Shown here: piece after piece, positions 6,716 to 13,284 of the stretch
Layout: every line of letters begins with the position of its first letter
How positions within the stretch are numbered: position 1 is the first letter of the stretch
Assembly: GCA_033808535.1 (NCBI GenBank)
Contig: JAPXNL010000049.1
Location: forward strand, 1-13,546
Direction: 5' to 3'
DNA length: 13,546 nucleotides
Source: DTU078 sp033808535
GTDB taxonomy: Bacteria; Bacillota; Clostridia; Oscillospirales; CAG-272
Notes under the pieces: model-generated
What the model was told of the DNA's origin: nothing
Databases searched by the model: none
The model's input: the letters and a program-made list of their open reading frames with translations, nothing else
Made by a program: the position numbers and the translations under genes

Positions 6716-7114
6716 ATGGCTAATACAACCGGTAAGAAGGTAATCAAAAAGCGCCGCGAGCGCAAAAATATCGAGCGCGGTCAGGCACATATCCGCGCAA
6801 CCTTCAACAACACAATAGTGACCATCACCGACATGCACGGTAATGCCGTTTCGTGGGCGACTGCAGGCGGTCTGGGCTATAAGGGGTCCAAAAAGTCCAC
6901 TCCTTTTGCTGCGCAGATGGCCGCTGAAGCAGCTGCAAAAGCCGCTATGGAGCACGGTATGAAGCTTGTCGAGGTGTATGTGAAAGGTCCGGGCTCAGGA
7001 CGCGAGTCGGCGATCCGCGCGCTTCAGGCAGCGGGTCTGAACATCGACCTTATCCGCGACGTCACGCCCATCCCGCACAACGGCTGCCGCCCGCCAAAGC
7101 GCAGACGCGTTTAA
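6716..7114 (+). CDS. rpsK: 30S ribosomal protein S11
   Basis: S11 is a 30S platform protein near the mRNA exit. The 132-residue product has the S11 core AHIRATFNNTIVTITD, GNAVSWATAGGLGYKGSKK, the conserved VKGPGSGRESAIRAL and the C-terminal HNGCRPPKRRRV. GGAAAGGA (6701-6708) is a good ribosome-binding site 7 nt before the ATG. The 50-nt spacer from rpsM contains a strong stem-loop and a short overlapping frame. Length and motifs are normal. Confidence 0.98.
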   Translation: MANTTGKKVIKKRRERKNIERGQAHIRATFNNTIVTITDMHGNAVSWATAGGLGYKGSKKSTPFAAQMAAEAAAKAAMEHGMKLVEVYVKGPGSGRESAIRALQAAGLNIDLIRDVTPIPHNGCRPPKRRRV

Positions 7115-7150
7115 TCATGCCGCTATTTTAACAGGAGGAAAAAATAAAAC

Positions 7151-7777
7151 ATGGCAAGATATACAGGTTCCGTGTGCAAGCTGTGCCGCAGAGAAGGCAT
7201 GAAGCTCTTTTTGAAGGGCGACCGCTGCCTTTCGGGCAAGTGCGCCATCGACCGCAGACCCACACCTCCCGGCCAGCACGGAGCATCGCGCAAGCAGGTA
7301 AAGGAATACGGTCTGCAGTTGCGTGAGAAACAGAAGACCAAGAGGTATTACGGCGTGCTCGAGACCCAGTTCCACAACTATTTCGATAAAGCATCGAAAC
7401 TTGAGGGTATGACGGGCTCGAACCTGCTTTCGCTGCTCGAGCGCAGACTCGACAACGTTGTATACCGCATGGGAATGGCTGAAAGCCGCAAGGAAGCGCG
7501 TCAGCTTGTGCTGCACGGACACTTCAGATTAAACGGCAAAAAGGTTAATATACCTTCACTGCTTGTTCGCGCCGGCGATGTGATTTCGCTTGCAGATGGC
7601 AGCCGTTCCAAAGAGAAATTCAAGACCCTCATCGACGAGCTTGACACAAAGATATCGCCCAAGTGGCTTGAAGTGGACCGCGAGCACATCACGGCAAAAG
7701 TGCTTGCTCTGCCCGTTCGCGATGATATCGACTTCCCGTTCGAGGAGCATTTGATTGTCGAGCTTTATTCCAAGTAA
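7151..7777 (+). CDS. rpsD: 30S ribosomal protein S4, zinc type
   Basis: S4 nucleates 30S assembly by binding the 5' domain of 16S rRNA, and in many bacteria it represses its own operon. The 208-residue product has four N-terminal Cys (9, 12, 26, 31), the zinc-binding C+ form, then RRPTPPGQHG. The S4 RNA-binding domain is at about residues 98-150 (LERRLDNVVYRMGMA, then HFRLNGKKVNIPS). AGGAGG (7133-7138) lies 12 nt before the ATG. Here rpsD sits inside the alpha operon, not as a separate gene as in Bacillus. Confidence 0.98.
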   Translation: MARYTGSVCKLCRREGMKLFLKGDRCLSGKCAIDRRPTPPGQHGASRKQVKEYGLQLREKQKTKRYYGVLETQFHNYFDKASKLEGMTGSNLLSLLERRLDNVVYRMGMAESRKEARQLVLHGHFRLNGKKVNIPSLLVRAGDVISLADGSRSKEKFKTLIDELDTKISPKWLEVDREHITAKVLALPVRDDIDFPFEEHLIVELYSK

Positions 7778-7788
7778 TCCGGCCTGCA

Positions 7789-7803
7789 TACCGTTTTTCG
7801 GTA
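7789..7803 (+). other. Small hairpin in the rpsD-rpoA spacer
   Basis: TACCG (7789-7793) pairs with CGGTA (7799-7803) around a TTTTT loop. The 67-nt spacer then runs through an AT-rich stretch to the AGGAGGG ribosome-binding site (7831-7837) of rpoA. The stem is short and lacks a proper U tract after it, so I do not call a terminator. Confidence 0.3.
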
Positions 7804-7844
7804 ACTGATTTGTTTTCCGGCATATAACACAGGAGGGTTAATTA

Positions 7845-8795
7845 ATGATAGAAATAGAAAAGCCCAATATTGCCACGGTCAACCTCAGCGAGGACGGTAG
7901 AAACGGGAAGTTCATTGTCGAGCCGCTTGAGCGCGGTTACGGTACTACACTCGGAAATTCGCTGCGCAGGGTTCTGCTCAGCTCGCTGCCCGGCGTTGCC
8001 GTTACCAGCATCAAGATAGACGGAGTGCTGCACGAGATATCCACGATTCCTGGCGTGAAGGAGGACGTGCCCGAGATTGTTCTCAATGTCAAGGGCATAG
8101 TAGCCAAACTTCACTCTGACGGTCCGAAAACAGTGATACTCGACGTTTCCGGCGCGTGCGAAGCAACTGCCGGTGATATCAAACAGGATTCCGATATTGA
8201 AATCCTCAACCCCGATCACCACATTGCAACGGTGAGCGATAACACCCGCTTTTATATGGAGCTCACCTTTGACCACGGCAGGGGCTATGTGTCAGCGGAG
8301 AAAAATAAGCAGAACAATCAACCCGCGATAGGCGTTATTTATACAGATTCAATCTACACGCCGGTCTACAACGTCAGTTATTCGGTTGAGAATACCCGTG
8401 TGGGCAATATTACCGACTATGACAAGCTGACCATAGAAGTGTTAACCAACGGGACAATAACGGCTAAAGAAGCCATATCACTCGGAGCCAAGATTCTCCA
8501 TGATCATCTCAAACTGTTCATGGACCTCTCTGACGAGGTTATAAACACAGATATAATGGTTGAACGCGAAGAGACAGTTAAAGAAAAGATCCTTGAGATG
8601 ACCATTGAGGAGCTTGATATGTCGGTACGCAGCTTTAACTGCCTGAAACGCGCCGGCATAGATACCGTAGAAGATCTCACCAACCGAACCGAAGAAGAAA
8701 TGATGAAGGTCAGAAACCTCGGAAAGAAATCGCTTGAAGAGGTCGTAAACAAGCTTCGTTCACTCGGCCTTGATTTGAAAAGGGAAGAAGACTGA
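7845..8795 (+). CDS. rpoA: DNA-directed RNA polymerase subunit alpha
   Basis: The alpha subunit dimerises to start RNA polymerase assembly and contacts UP elements and activators. In the 316-residue product the N-terminal domain holds the assembly motif ERGYGTTLGNSLRRVLLSSL (residues 29-48). After an acidic linker, the C-terminal domain (about 255-316) holds SVRSFNCLKRAGIDTVEDL and RNLGKKSLEEV, the helix-hairpin-helix DNA-binding unit. AGGAGGG (7831-7837) lies 7 nt before the ATG. Length is standard for Firmicutes. Confidence 0.98.
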   Translation: MIEIEKPNIATVNLSEDGRNGKFIVEPLERGYGTTLGNSLRRVLLSSLPGVAVTSIKIDGVLHEISTIPGVKEDVPEIVLNVKGIVAKLHSDGPKTVILDVSGACEATAGDIKQDSDIEILNPDHHIATVSDNTRFYMELTFDHGRGYVSAEKNKQNNQPAIGVIYTDSIYTPVYNVSYSVENTRVGNITDYDKLTIEVLTNGTITAKEAISLGAKILHDHLKLFMDLSDEVINTDIMVEREETVKEKILEMTIEELDMSVRSFNCLKRAGIDTVEDLTNRTEEEMMKVRNLGKKSLEEVVNKLRSLGLDLKREED

Positions 8796-8801
8796 AGCGC
8801 G

Positions 8802-8839
8802 CCGGGCGTGCCCGGGAATAGCATAACCGCAACGTTATG
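8802..8839 (+). other. Two small hairpins in the rpoA-rplQ spacer
   Basis: CCGGG (8802-8806) pairs with CCCGG (8811-8815) around CGTG, and CATAAC (8822-8827) pairs with GTTATG (8834-8839) around a 6-nt loop. They precede the GGGAGG ribosome-binding site of rplQ. No U tract follows either stem. They may act in mRNA processing or in setting the rpoA to rplQ ratio, but this is inference. Confidence 0.35.
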
Positions 8840-8870
8840 ATGCAACAGAAAAAATGGGAGGTTTAATATA

Positions 8871-9215
8871 ATGCCCGGAACCAGAAAGCTCGGCAGGACA
8901 ACTGCGCATCGTATAGCAATGCTGCGCGGCATGGTGACATACCTGCTCGAGAACGGTCAAGTCGAGACCACACTGGCACGCGCTAAGGAGGTTCGCAGCA
9001 TTGCCGATAAGATGATAACGCTCGGCAAGAAGAACACGCTTGCAGCCCGCCGCATGGCGCTTGCTTATATAACAAAAGAAGATGTCACAAAAAAGCTGTT
9101 TGACCAGATCGCGCCTAAATACGCCGAACGCAACGGCGGTTATACGACTATATATCGCCTCGGCCCGCGCCGCGGCGACGCCGCCGAAATGGCGATAGTC
9201 AAACTGGTTGACTGA
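8871..9215 (+). CDS. rplQ: 50S ribosomal protein L17
   Basis: L17 is a 50S protein near the peptide exit tunnel. The 114-residue product starts MPGTRKLGRTTAHRIAMLRGM and continues with LLENGQVETTLARAKEVRSIADKMITL, and its C-terminus has GGYTTIYRLGPRRGDAAEMAIVKLV in the family order. GGGAGG precedes the ATG by about 10 nt. It is the last gene of the ribosomal run and is followed by a strong terminator. Confidence 0.98.
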   Translation: MPGTRKLGRTTAHRIAMLRGMVTYLLENGQVETTLARAKEVRSIADKMITLGKKNTLAARRMALAYITKEDVTKKLFDQIAPKYAERNGGYTTIYRLGPRRGDAAEMAIVKLVD

Positions 9216-9268
9216 TTTTACACGGAGATACATCGGGGCAAAATAAATCAGCCTCAGATCGTGAACTG

Positions 9269-9301
9269 CCGCCGGCACACTGTGCCGGCGGTTTGTTATT
9301 T
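9269..9301 (+). terminator. Intrinsic terminator after rplQ
   Basis: CCGCCGGCAC (9269-9278) pairs perfectly with GTGCCGGCGG (9282-9291) around a 3-nt loop, followed by TTTGTTATTT. This is a strong rho-independent terminator about 55 nt after the rplQ stop and closes the ribosomal operon. Confidence 0.93.
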
Positions 9302-9303
9302 GC

Positions 9304-9353
9304 AAAAACTGCCGCCGCCCGACCGGATGAAGACTCCGGATGCGCGGCGGCGG
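9304..9353 (-). terminator. Intrinsic terminator of the GH92 gene
   Basis: Read on the - strand, CCGCCGCC (9353-9346) pairs with GGCGGCGG (9319-9312), enclosing a smaller CCGGA/TCCGG hairpin (on the + strand 9323-9327 and 9335-9339), and is followed by AGTTTTTG (the T run is 9308-9304). It lies just after the stop of the mannosidase. On the + strand it is also a GC-rich stem followed by an AT-rich stretch, so it may back up the rplQ terminator. Confidence 0.85.
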
Positions 9354-9378
9354 ATTTATTAAATAGTATAGGCAGCAA

Positions 9379-11550
9379 TTACTTCATGACAAATGTCAGC
9401 GTCGAGCCGTCTTTTATGTCAAAGTGGGAGAGATGGCAGTCCTCGATAGGCTTGCCGTCGATAAGATATTCTTTCACATAAGGTGTTTCAGACGGGTTGC
9501 CGGAAGTGCGGATTCTGAACTTGCCGCCGTCGGGCAGCCTGATTGTGGCTTTGCAAAACAGCGGGCTGCCGAGCGTGTAGTGCGGTTTTGCGGGGCAAAG
9601 CGGATAGAATCCGAGCGAGGAGAAGACGAAATAGGCTGTCATGCTGCCGTTGTCGTCGTCGCCGGGCAGGCCGTCGGGCTTGTAGGAGAAGAGCCTGCGC
9701 ATAATGCGGCGGATGAGGTCCTGGGTCTTTTCAGGTGCGCCGAGCTCGGCAAATATATACGGCACGTGAAAGCCGGGTTGGTTGCCGATGTTGATCTGGC
9801 CGAAGCCGTTTTTCATCATCTCGGAAGCCTCGTGGATTTCGCTGCCGTAGCTGCCGTTGCGCGAGGTGCAGGGCATCGACTCAAGTGAGGAGAGCTGCTC
9901 AAGCAGCTTGCCCTCGCCGTAGATTTCCGCAAGCCCCTCAAAGTCGTGGAAAACGGAGTAGGCGCACTGGTATGCGGAGCCCTCGCAGTATTCCATGCCC
10001 CATTCGATGGGGTCAAAGTTATTGCGGCGGGTGCCGTCGGAGTTCAGTCCGCGGAGCAGATTAAACTGCGGGTCAAAGAGCTTTTTATAGCCGCGCGAGC
10101 GCTCAATCAGGCGCTCTGCCGTCGCGTCGTCGCCGCAAAGCTTTGCAACCTGCGCGATGCAGTAGTCGCCGTACATGTAGTCGAGAGTTGCTGCGACGCT
10201 TTCGTGATGGTAAATATCTTCAGGCAGGTAGCCGTATTTGGCATAATCATGCCCTCCGCGCCGTCCGGAGCCGGGCAGCGGGCCTTCGCTGTCGGCGTGT
10301 GAGAGCAGAGCTTTCAACGCTTTCCGGGCGTCGAACCTGATACCCTTAACAGCAGCCTCGCCGAAAAGCGAGTCGACAAGTGTGCCGGGCATTGCGGCGC
10401 GCTCGCCGGGCGATGGCCATTTGGGCATGACGCCGTACTCGTCGTAAACATTCAGCCAAGACTGGAGCATTTTGGCGTAATCGTCAGGGCAGAGAATCGA
10501 GTAAAGCGGATATGTCGTTTTCGCAACGTCCCAAAACCCGTGGTCGGTATACATCATACCCTCGTGGATGTTTCCGTCGTAGGGGCTGTAATGCAGCAGT
10601 CGGCCGTCGGGCGACTGCTCATGCATGATATGCGGGAACATAAAGCAGCGATAAAGGCTGGTATAGAAGGTTTTATAGTCCTCGGCAGCTTCCTTTTTGG
10701 GCAGGTCGGACTTGACGGATATACGCGACAGGCGCGACTGCCACAATGCGTGGGCATCAGAGCGCACGCGGTCGAATAAATTTTCAAATTCATCGGGCAG
10801 TTCGCGGGACAATGTATACTCCGCCTGCTCACAGCTGATATAAGAGAAAGCAGCCTTTACGTTAACTGTATTACCGAAGCCCGATTTCCAGCGTATGTGC
10901 AGGTTTTTCTTGCCGGCGCCCGCAATTTCGGTTTTTTGTCCGCCGTCAAAGGCAAACGATTCGGCCGCGTCAAACTTAACGTCGGGCACAAGCACGAAGT
11001 ATTCGCGGAATTTGCCCGTTACGTCGCCGCCCTCGAGCGCGGTGGTATAACCGCGGATGATGTTGCGCTTGGCGTCAAGCTCAAATTCGGTATTGCCGCC
11101 CAGGTTTAAAATGACAAGTCCGGCGTTTTGCGGATTATCGTAGGTAAAGCGCATCGCACATCCGTGTTCGGCAGGAGCAAGCTCGGCGGCGGCACGCTGC
11201 CTCAAAACCGTAACCTTCATGTAATCGGGGTGCAGGTCCATTTCGCCGAACGCGCCCTCGAGCCTGCGCGCGTCGAGATATATATCGCCCGACACCGGCA
11301 TGAACCCTAGCTGGCCGTAGTCGGAAATCCAGGGCGACGGCTGGTGCGTTACGCGGATAGCGGCGCACACGCGGCGGTCGTTGGAGTTGAAAAACCAGCG
11401 GGGCTGCCATGAGGTTTGCGGGCAGAAATTGACGAAAGCAAACGGCACGCCGGTCAGAGGCAGTGTGTTGCCGGTTGAAAATCCGTGCGTTGAATCAGTG
11501 CCCTGAAGAACGTTTACATATTTAACATAATCGCGCTTTCTGAAATTCAT
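9379..11550 (-). CDS. GH92-family alpha-mannosidase, probably cytoplasmic
   Basis: This 723-residue protein matches glycoside hydrolase family 92, calcium-dependent inverting exo-alpha-mannosidases. The N-terminal beta-domain starts with a YVNVLQGTDS...GNTLPL motif. The catalytic (alpha/alpha)6 domain has HGFWDVAKTTYPLY, YCEGSAYQ (Glu523, the likely catalytic acid), GNQPGFHVPY (588 onward) and GDDDNGSM (about 630-637) before the FVFSSLGFYPL motif, where the family carries its catalytic Asp. Most relatives read GNEPSHH where this one has GNQPGFH, so linkage preference may differ. No signal peptide or membrane segment is seen, so it probably cleaves imported mannose-containing oligosaccharides. 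AGAGGA (11567-11562 on the - strand) is the ribosome-binding site. It has its own promoter with a palindrome and runs opposite to the ribosomal genes. Confidence 0.92.
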   Translation of the reverse strand: MNFRKRDYVKYVNVLQGTDSTHGFSTGNTLPLTGVPFAFVNFCPQTSWQPRWFFNSNDRRVCAAIRVTHQPSPWISDYGQLGFMPVSGDIYLDARRLEGAFGEMDLHPDYMKVTVLRQRAAAELAPAEHGCAMRFTYDNPQNAGLVILNLGGNTEFELDAKRNIIRGYTTALEGGDVTGKFREYFVLVPDVKFDAAESFAFDGGQKTEIAGAGKKNLHIRWKSGFGNTVNVKAAFSYISCEQAEYTLSRELPDEFENLFDRVRSDAHALWQSRLSRISVKSDLPKKEAAEDYKTFYTSLYRCFMFPHIMHEQSPDGRLLHYSPYDGNIHEGMMYTDHGFWDVAKTTYPLYSILCPDDYAKMLQSWLNVYDEYGVMPKWPSPGERAAMPGTLVDSLFGEAAVKGIRFDARKALKALLSHADSEGPLPGSGRRGGHDYAKYGYLPEDIYHHESVAATLDYMYGDYCIAQVAKLCGDDATAERLIERSRGYKKLFDPQFNLLRGLNSDGTRRNNFDPIEWGMEYCEGSAYQCAYSVFHDFEGLAEIYGEGKLLEQLSSLESMPCTSRNGSYGSEIHEASEMMKNGFGQINIGNQPGFHVPYIFAELGAPEKTQDLIRRIMRRLFSYKPDGLPGDDDNGSMTAYFVFSSLGFYPLCPAKPHYTLGSPLFCKATIRLPDGGKFRIRTSGNPSETPYVKEYLIDGKPIEDCHLSHFDIKDGSTLTFVMK

Positions 11551-11585
11551 TTAGTGCGTATCCTCTTTTGATTGAATTTATATAG

Positions 11586-11614
11586 ATTATATTTGTAATT
11601 ACAAATGTTGTCAA
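11586..11614 (-). promoter_or_regulatory. Perfect sigma-A promoter of the GH92 gene
   Basis: On the - strand, TTGACA (11614-11609) and TATAAT (11591-11586) are separated by exactly 17 bp, a full consensus. Transcription should start near 11579, leaving a leader of about 29 nt that contains the AGAGGA ribosome-binding site. So strong a core promoter on a catabolic gene suggests it is normally held off by a repressor. Confidence 0.9.
11591..11606. promoter_or_regulatory. 16-bp perfect palindrome in the promoter spacer, candidate operator
   Basis: ATTTGTAATTACAAAT is a perfect palindrome lying between the -35 and -10 elements and touching the first base of the -10. A dimeric repressor bound here would block RNA polymerase. 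TTGT/ACAA half-sites of this spacing are seen for several repressor families, for example GntR- or MarR-like; the actual regulator is not in the window. Confidence 0.75.
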
Positions 11615-11654
11615 GTTTGGGACGTATTATGCAGATTTAGGGCTTTCAGGCAGT

Positions 11655-13178
11655 TTACTGTGTTTTATGTGAGCCGACCGAACCGGTCAGCGCGCCCGAT
11701 ACCGCTTTGTGCCAGCCGGAAATGAGCTCTTCACGCCGGTCGGCGGACATTGCAGGCTCAAACGTTGTTACACCGCGTGCAAGCGCCGACAGCGCGCCTT
11801 CGCCGTCCCAAACGCCAGCGCCAAGCCCCGCAAGATAAGCCGTGCCGAGTGCCGTGGACTCGATGTTTTGCGGCCGGAGCACGGGTACTCCGAGTATATC
11901 AGCTTGAAACTGAAGCAGGAAGTTGTTTGACGCCGCGCCGCCGTCTACATAAAGCGATTTAAGCTCGCGTTCGGTATCGGCGACCATAGCGCGGAGCACA
12001 TCGGAGACCTGGTATGCAATGGATTCAAGCGCCGCGCGCACGATATGGCGGCGGTTCACACCGCGCGTTAATCCGGTAATTATACCCCTTGCCGAACCGT
12101 CCCACCACGGTGCGCCAAGCCCAGTGAACGCGGGGACAAGATAGCATCCGCAGGTGTCGCCGACCGACGACGCAAGCATCTCCGACTCGGCGGCAGTGGC
12201 GATGAGTCCCATCTCGTCGCGCAGCCACTGCACGACAGCGCCCGCGACGAATACGGAACCCTCAAGCGCGTACAGCGTGTCTGACAGCGCTCTGTCGCGG
12301 CTCCATGCCACAGTCGAAAGCAGGCCCGAGCGGGAGACAACCGGCTCGCGCCCGGTATTCATCAGCAGAAACGCGCCGGTTCCGTAGGTGTTTTTAACCT
12401 CGCCGGGCGAAAAGCGGGTCTGGCCGAACAGCGCTGCCTGCTGGTCGCCCGCGACGCCCGCGATTTTAACCGGCGCGCCGAGGTGCTCGGCTGAGGTTAT
12501 GCCTATACAGCCCGATGACGGTACAACTTCGGGCAAAACAGCATTGGGTATGCCAAAAAACTCAAGCAGTTCATCGTCCCAGCGCAGGGTGTGAATGTTG
12601 AAAAGCATTGTTCGCGAGGCGTTGGACACGTCGGTGACATGACAGCCGCCCGTGAGGTTCCAGATAAGCCAGCTGTCCACTGTTCCGAACGCAAGCTCTC
12701 CGGCTGCGGCTCTCTCCGCCGCGCCCGGAATGTTTTGGAGCATCCACTCGAGCTTGGTCGCGGAGAAATACGCGTCGGGCATAAGCCCCGTGCGCTTGCG
12801 GAAAAACTCGGCCAGCCCCTCATTGCGTAGCTGCAGGCAGCGGTCGGCGGTGCGCCTGCACTGCCAGACAATGGCATTACAGAGCGGTTTGCCGGTCGCA
12901 CGTTCCCACAGCAGGGTCGTCTCGCGCTGATTTGCTAAGCCCAGTGCCGCAATCTCTATCGCCGATATTCCCGCCGACGCCATGGCTTCGCGCGACGCAG
13001 CAAGCATCGTGGCCCATATAAGGCGGGGATCGTGCTCCACCCAGCCCGGTCTGGGGTAAATCTGCGGCAGCTCGCGCTGCGCTGCCGCAACAGGTATGCC
13101 CTGCAGATCGAAAATAATCGCTCTGTTGGAGGTTGTGCCCGCGTCGAGTGACAGTATATATTTTTCTATTGCTCTCAC
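11655..13178 (-). CDS. glpK: Glycerol kinase
   Basis: Glycerol kinase uses ATP to make sn-glycerol 3-phosphate, the entry step of glycerol use and a lipid precursor. FGGY-family motifs are complete: LSLDAGTTSNRAIIFD, NQRETTLLWE, AGVAGDQQAALFGQ with the catalytic Asp, KNTYGTGAFLLMNTG and PAFTGLGAPWWD. A His in AEHLGAPV lies where Gram-positive GlpK is phosphorylated by HPr (residue 229 if numbered from the ATA discussed here), suggesting PTS control. The open frame reaches an ATG at 13202, but that ATG is part of a TATAAT promoter box, so it is unlikely to be translated. I list the next start, GTG at 13178. An ATA at 13169 would give the canonical MEKYIL start and has a better Shine-Dalgarno (GGGGTGAG). 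No terminator is evident before the GH92 gene, so read-through is possible. Confidence 0.95.
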   Translation of the reverse strand: MRAIEKYILSLDAGTTSNRAIIFDLQGIPVAAAQRELPQIYPRPGWVEHDPRLIWATMLAASREAMASAGISAIEIAALGLANQRETTLLWERATGKPLCNAIVWQCRRTADRCLQLRNEGLAEFFRKRTGLMPDAYFSATKLEWMLQNIPGAAERAAAGELAFGTVDSWLIWNLTGGCHVTDVSNASRTMLFNIHTLRWDDELLEFFGIPNAVLPEVVPSSGCIGITSAEHLGAPVKIAGVAGDQQAALFGQTRFSPGEVKNTYGTGAFLLMNTGREPVVSRSGLLSTVAWSRDRALSDTLYALEGSVFVAGAVVQWLRDEMGLIATAAESEMLASSVGDTCGCYLVPAFTGLGAPWWDGSARGIITGLTRGVNRRHIVRAALESIAYQVSDVLRAMVADTERELKSLYVDGGAASNNFLLQFQADILGVPVLRPQNIESTALGTAYLAGLGAGVWDGEGALSALARGVTTFEPAMSADRREELISGWHKAVSGALTGSVGSHKTQ

Positions 13179-13200
13179 CCCGTTTTGACGATTTGATGAC

Positions 13201-13230
13201 ATTATACCATATTTGTGGCAGGCTTCGCAA
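13201..13230 (-). promoter_or_regulatory. Extended -10 promoter of glpK
   Basis: On the - strand, TGGTATAAT (13209-13201) is an extended -10 element, with a partial -35 TTGCGA (13230-13225) at 18 bp. Transcription should begin near 13194, downstream of the ATG at 13202-13200, which shares bases with the -10. This argues that glpK translation starts further in. Confidence 0.75.
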
Positions 13231-13249
13231 CAAAAATCGCGAAAATCTA

Positions 13250-13278
13250 TTGACAGGCGCCTGTAAATGTGGTATAAT
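13250..13278 (+). promoter_or_regulatory. Perfect sigma-A promoter of the rplJ operon
   Basis: TTGACA (13250-13255) and TATAAT (13273-13278) are spaced by 17 bp, with TGG before the -10 giving an extended -10. Transcription should start near 13285, at the beginning of the L10 leader. It is divergent from the glpK promoter, with about 20 bp between the two -35 regions. Confidence 0.93.
13253..13264. repeat. 12-bp perfect palindrome over the -35 of the rplJ promoter
   Basis: ACAGGCGCCTGT is a perfect palindrome that overlaps the last three bases of the -35 and the first part of the spacer. It could be an operator or chance; no matching regulator is recognised. Confidence 0.5.
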
Positions 13279-13284
13279 CAACAA

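Noticed and set aside
7789..7820. Possible terminator between rpsD and rpoA
   Set aside because: The stem is only 5 bp, the T run is in the loop, and rpoA must be expressed with the operon.
9424..9888. 154-codon + strand frame inside the GH92 gene
   Set aside because: It is antisense to a clear GH92 catalytic domain and its composition (Val/Ala/Gly-rich) is typical of shadow frames.
13211..13216. ATTTGT half-site near the glpK promoter resembling half of the GH92 palindrome
   Set aside because: Only one half is present and its distance from the -10 differs by three bases, so shared regulation is not supported.
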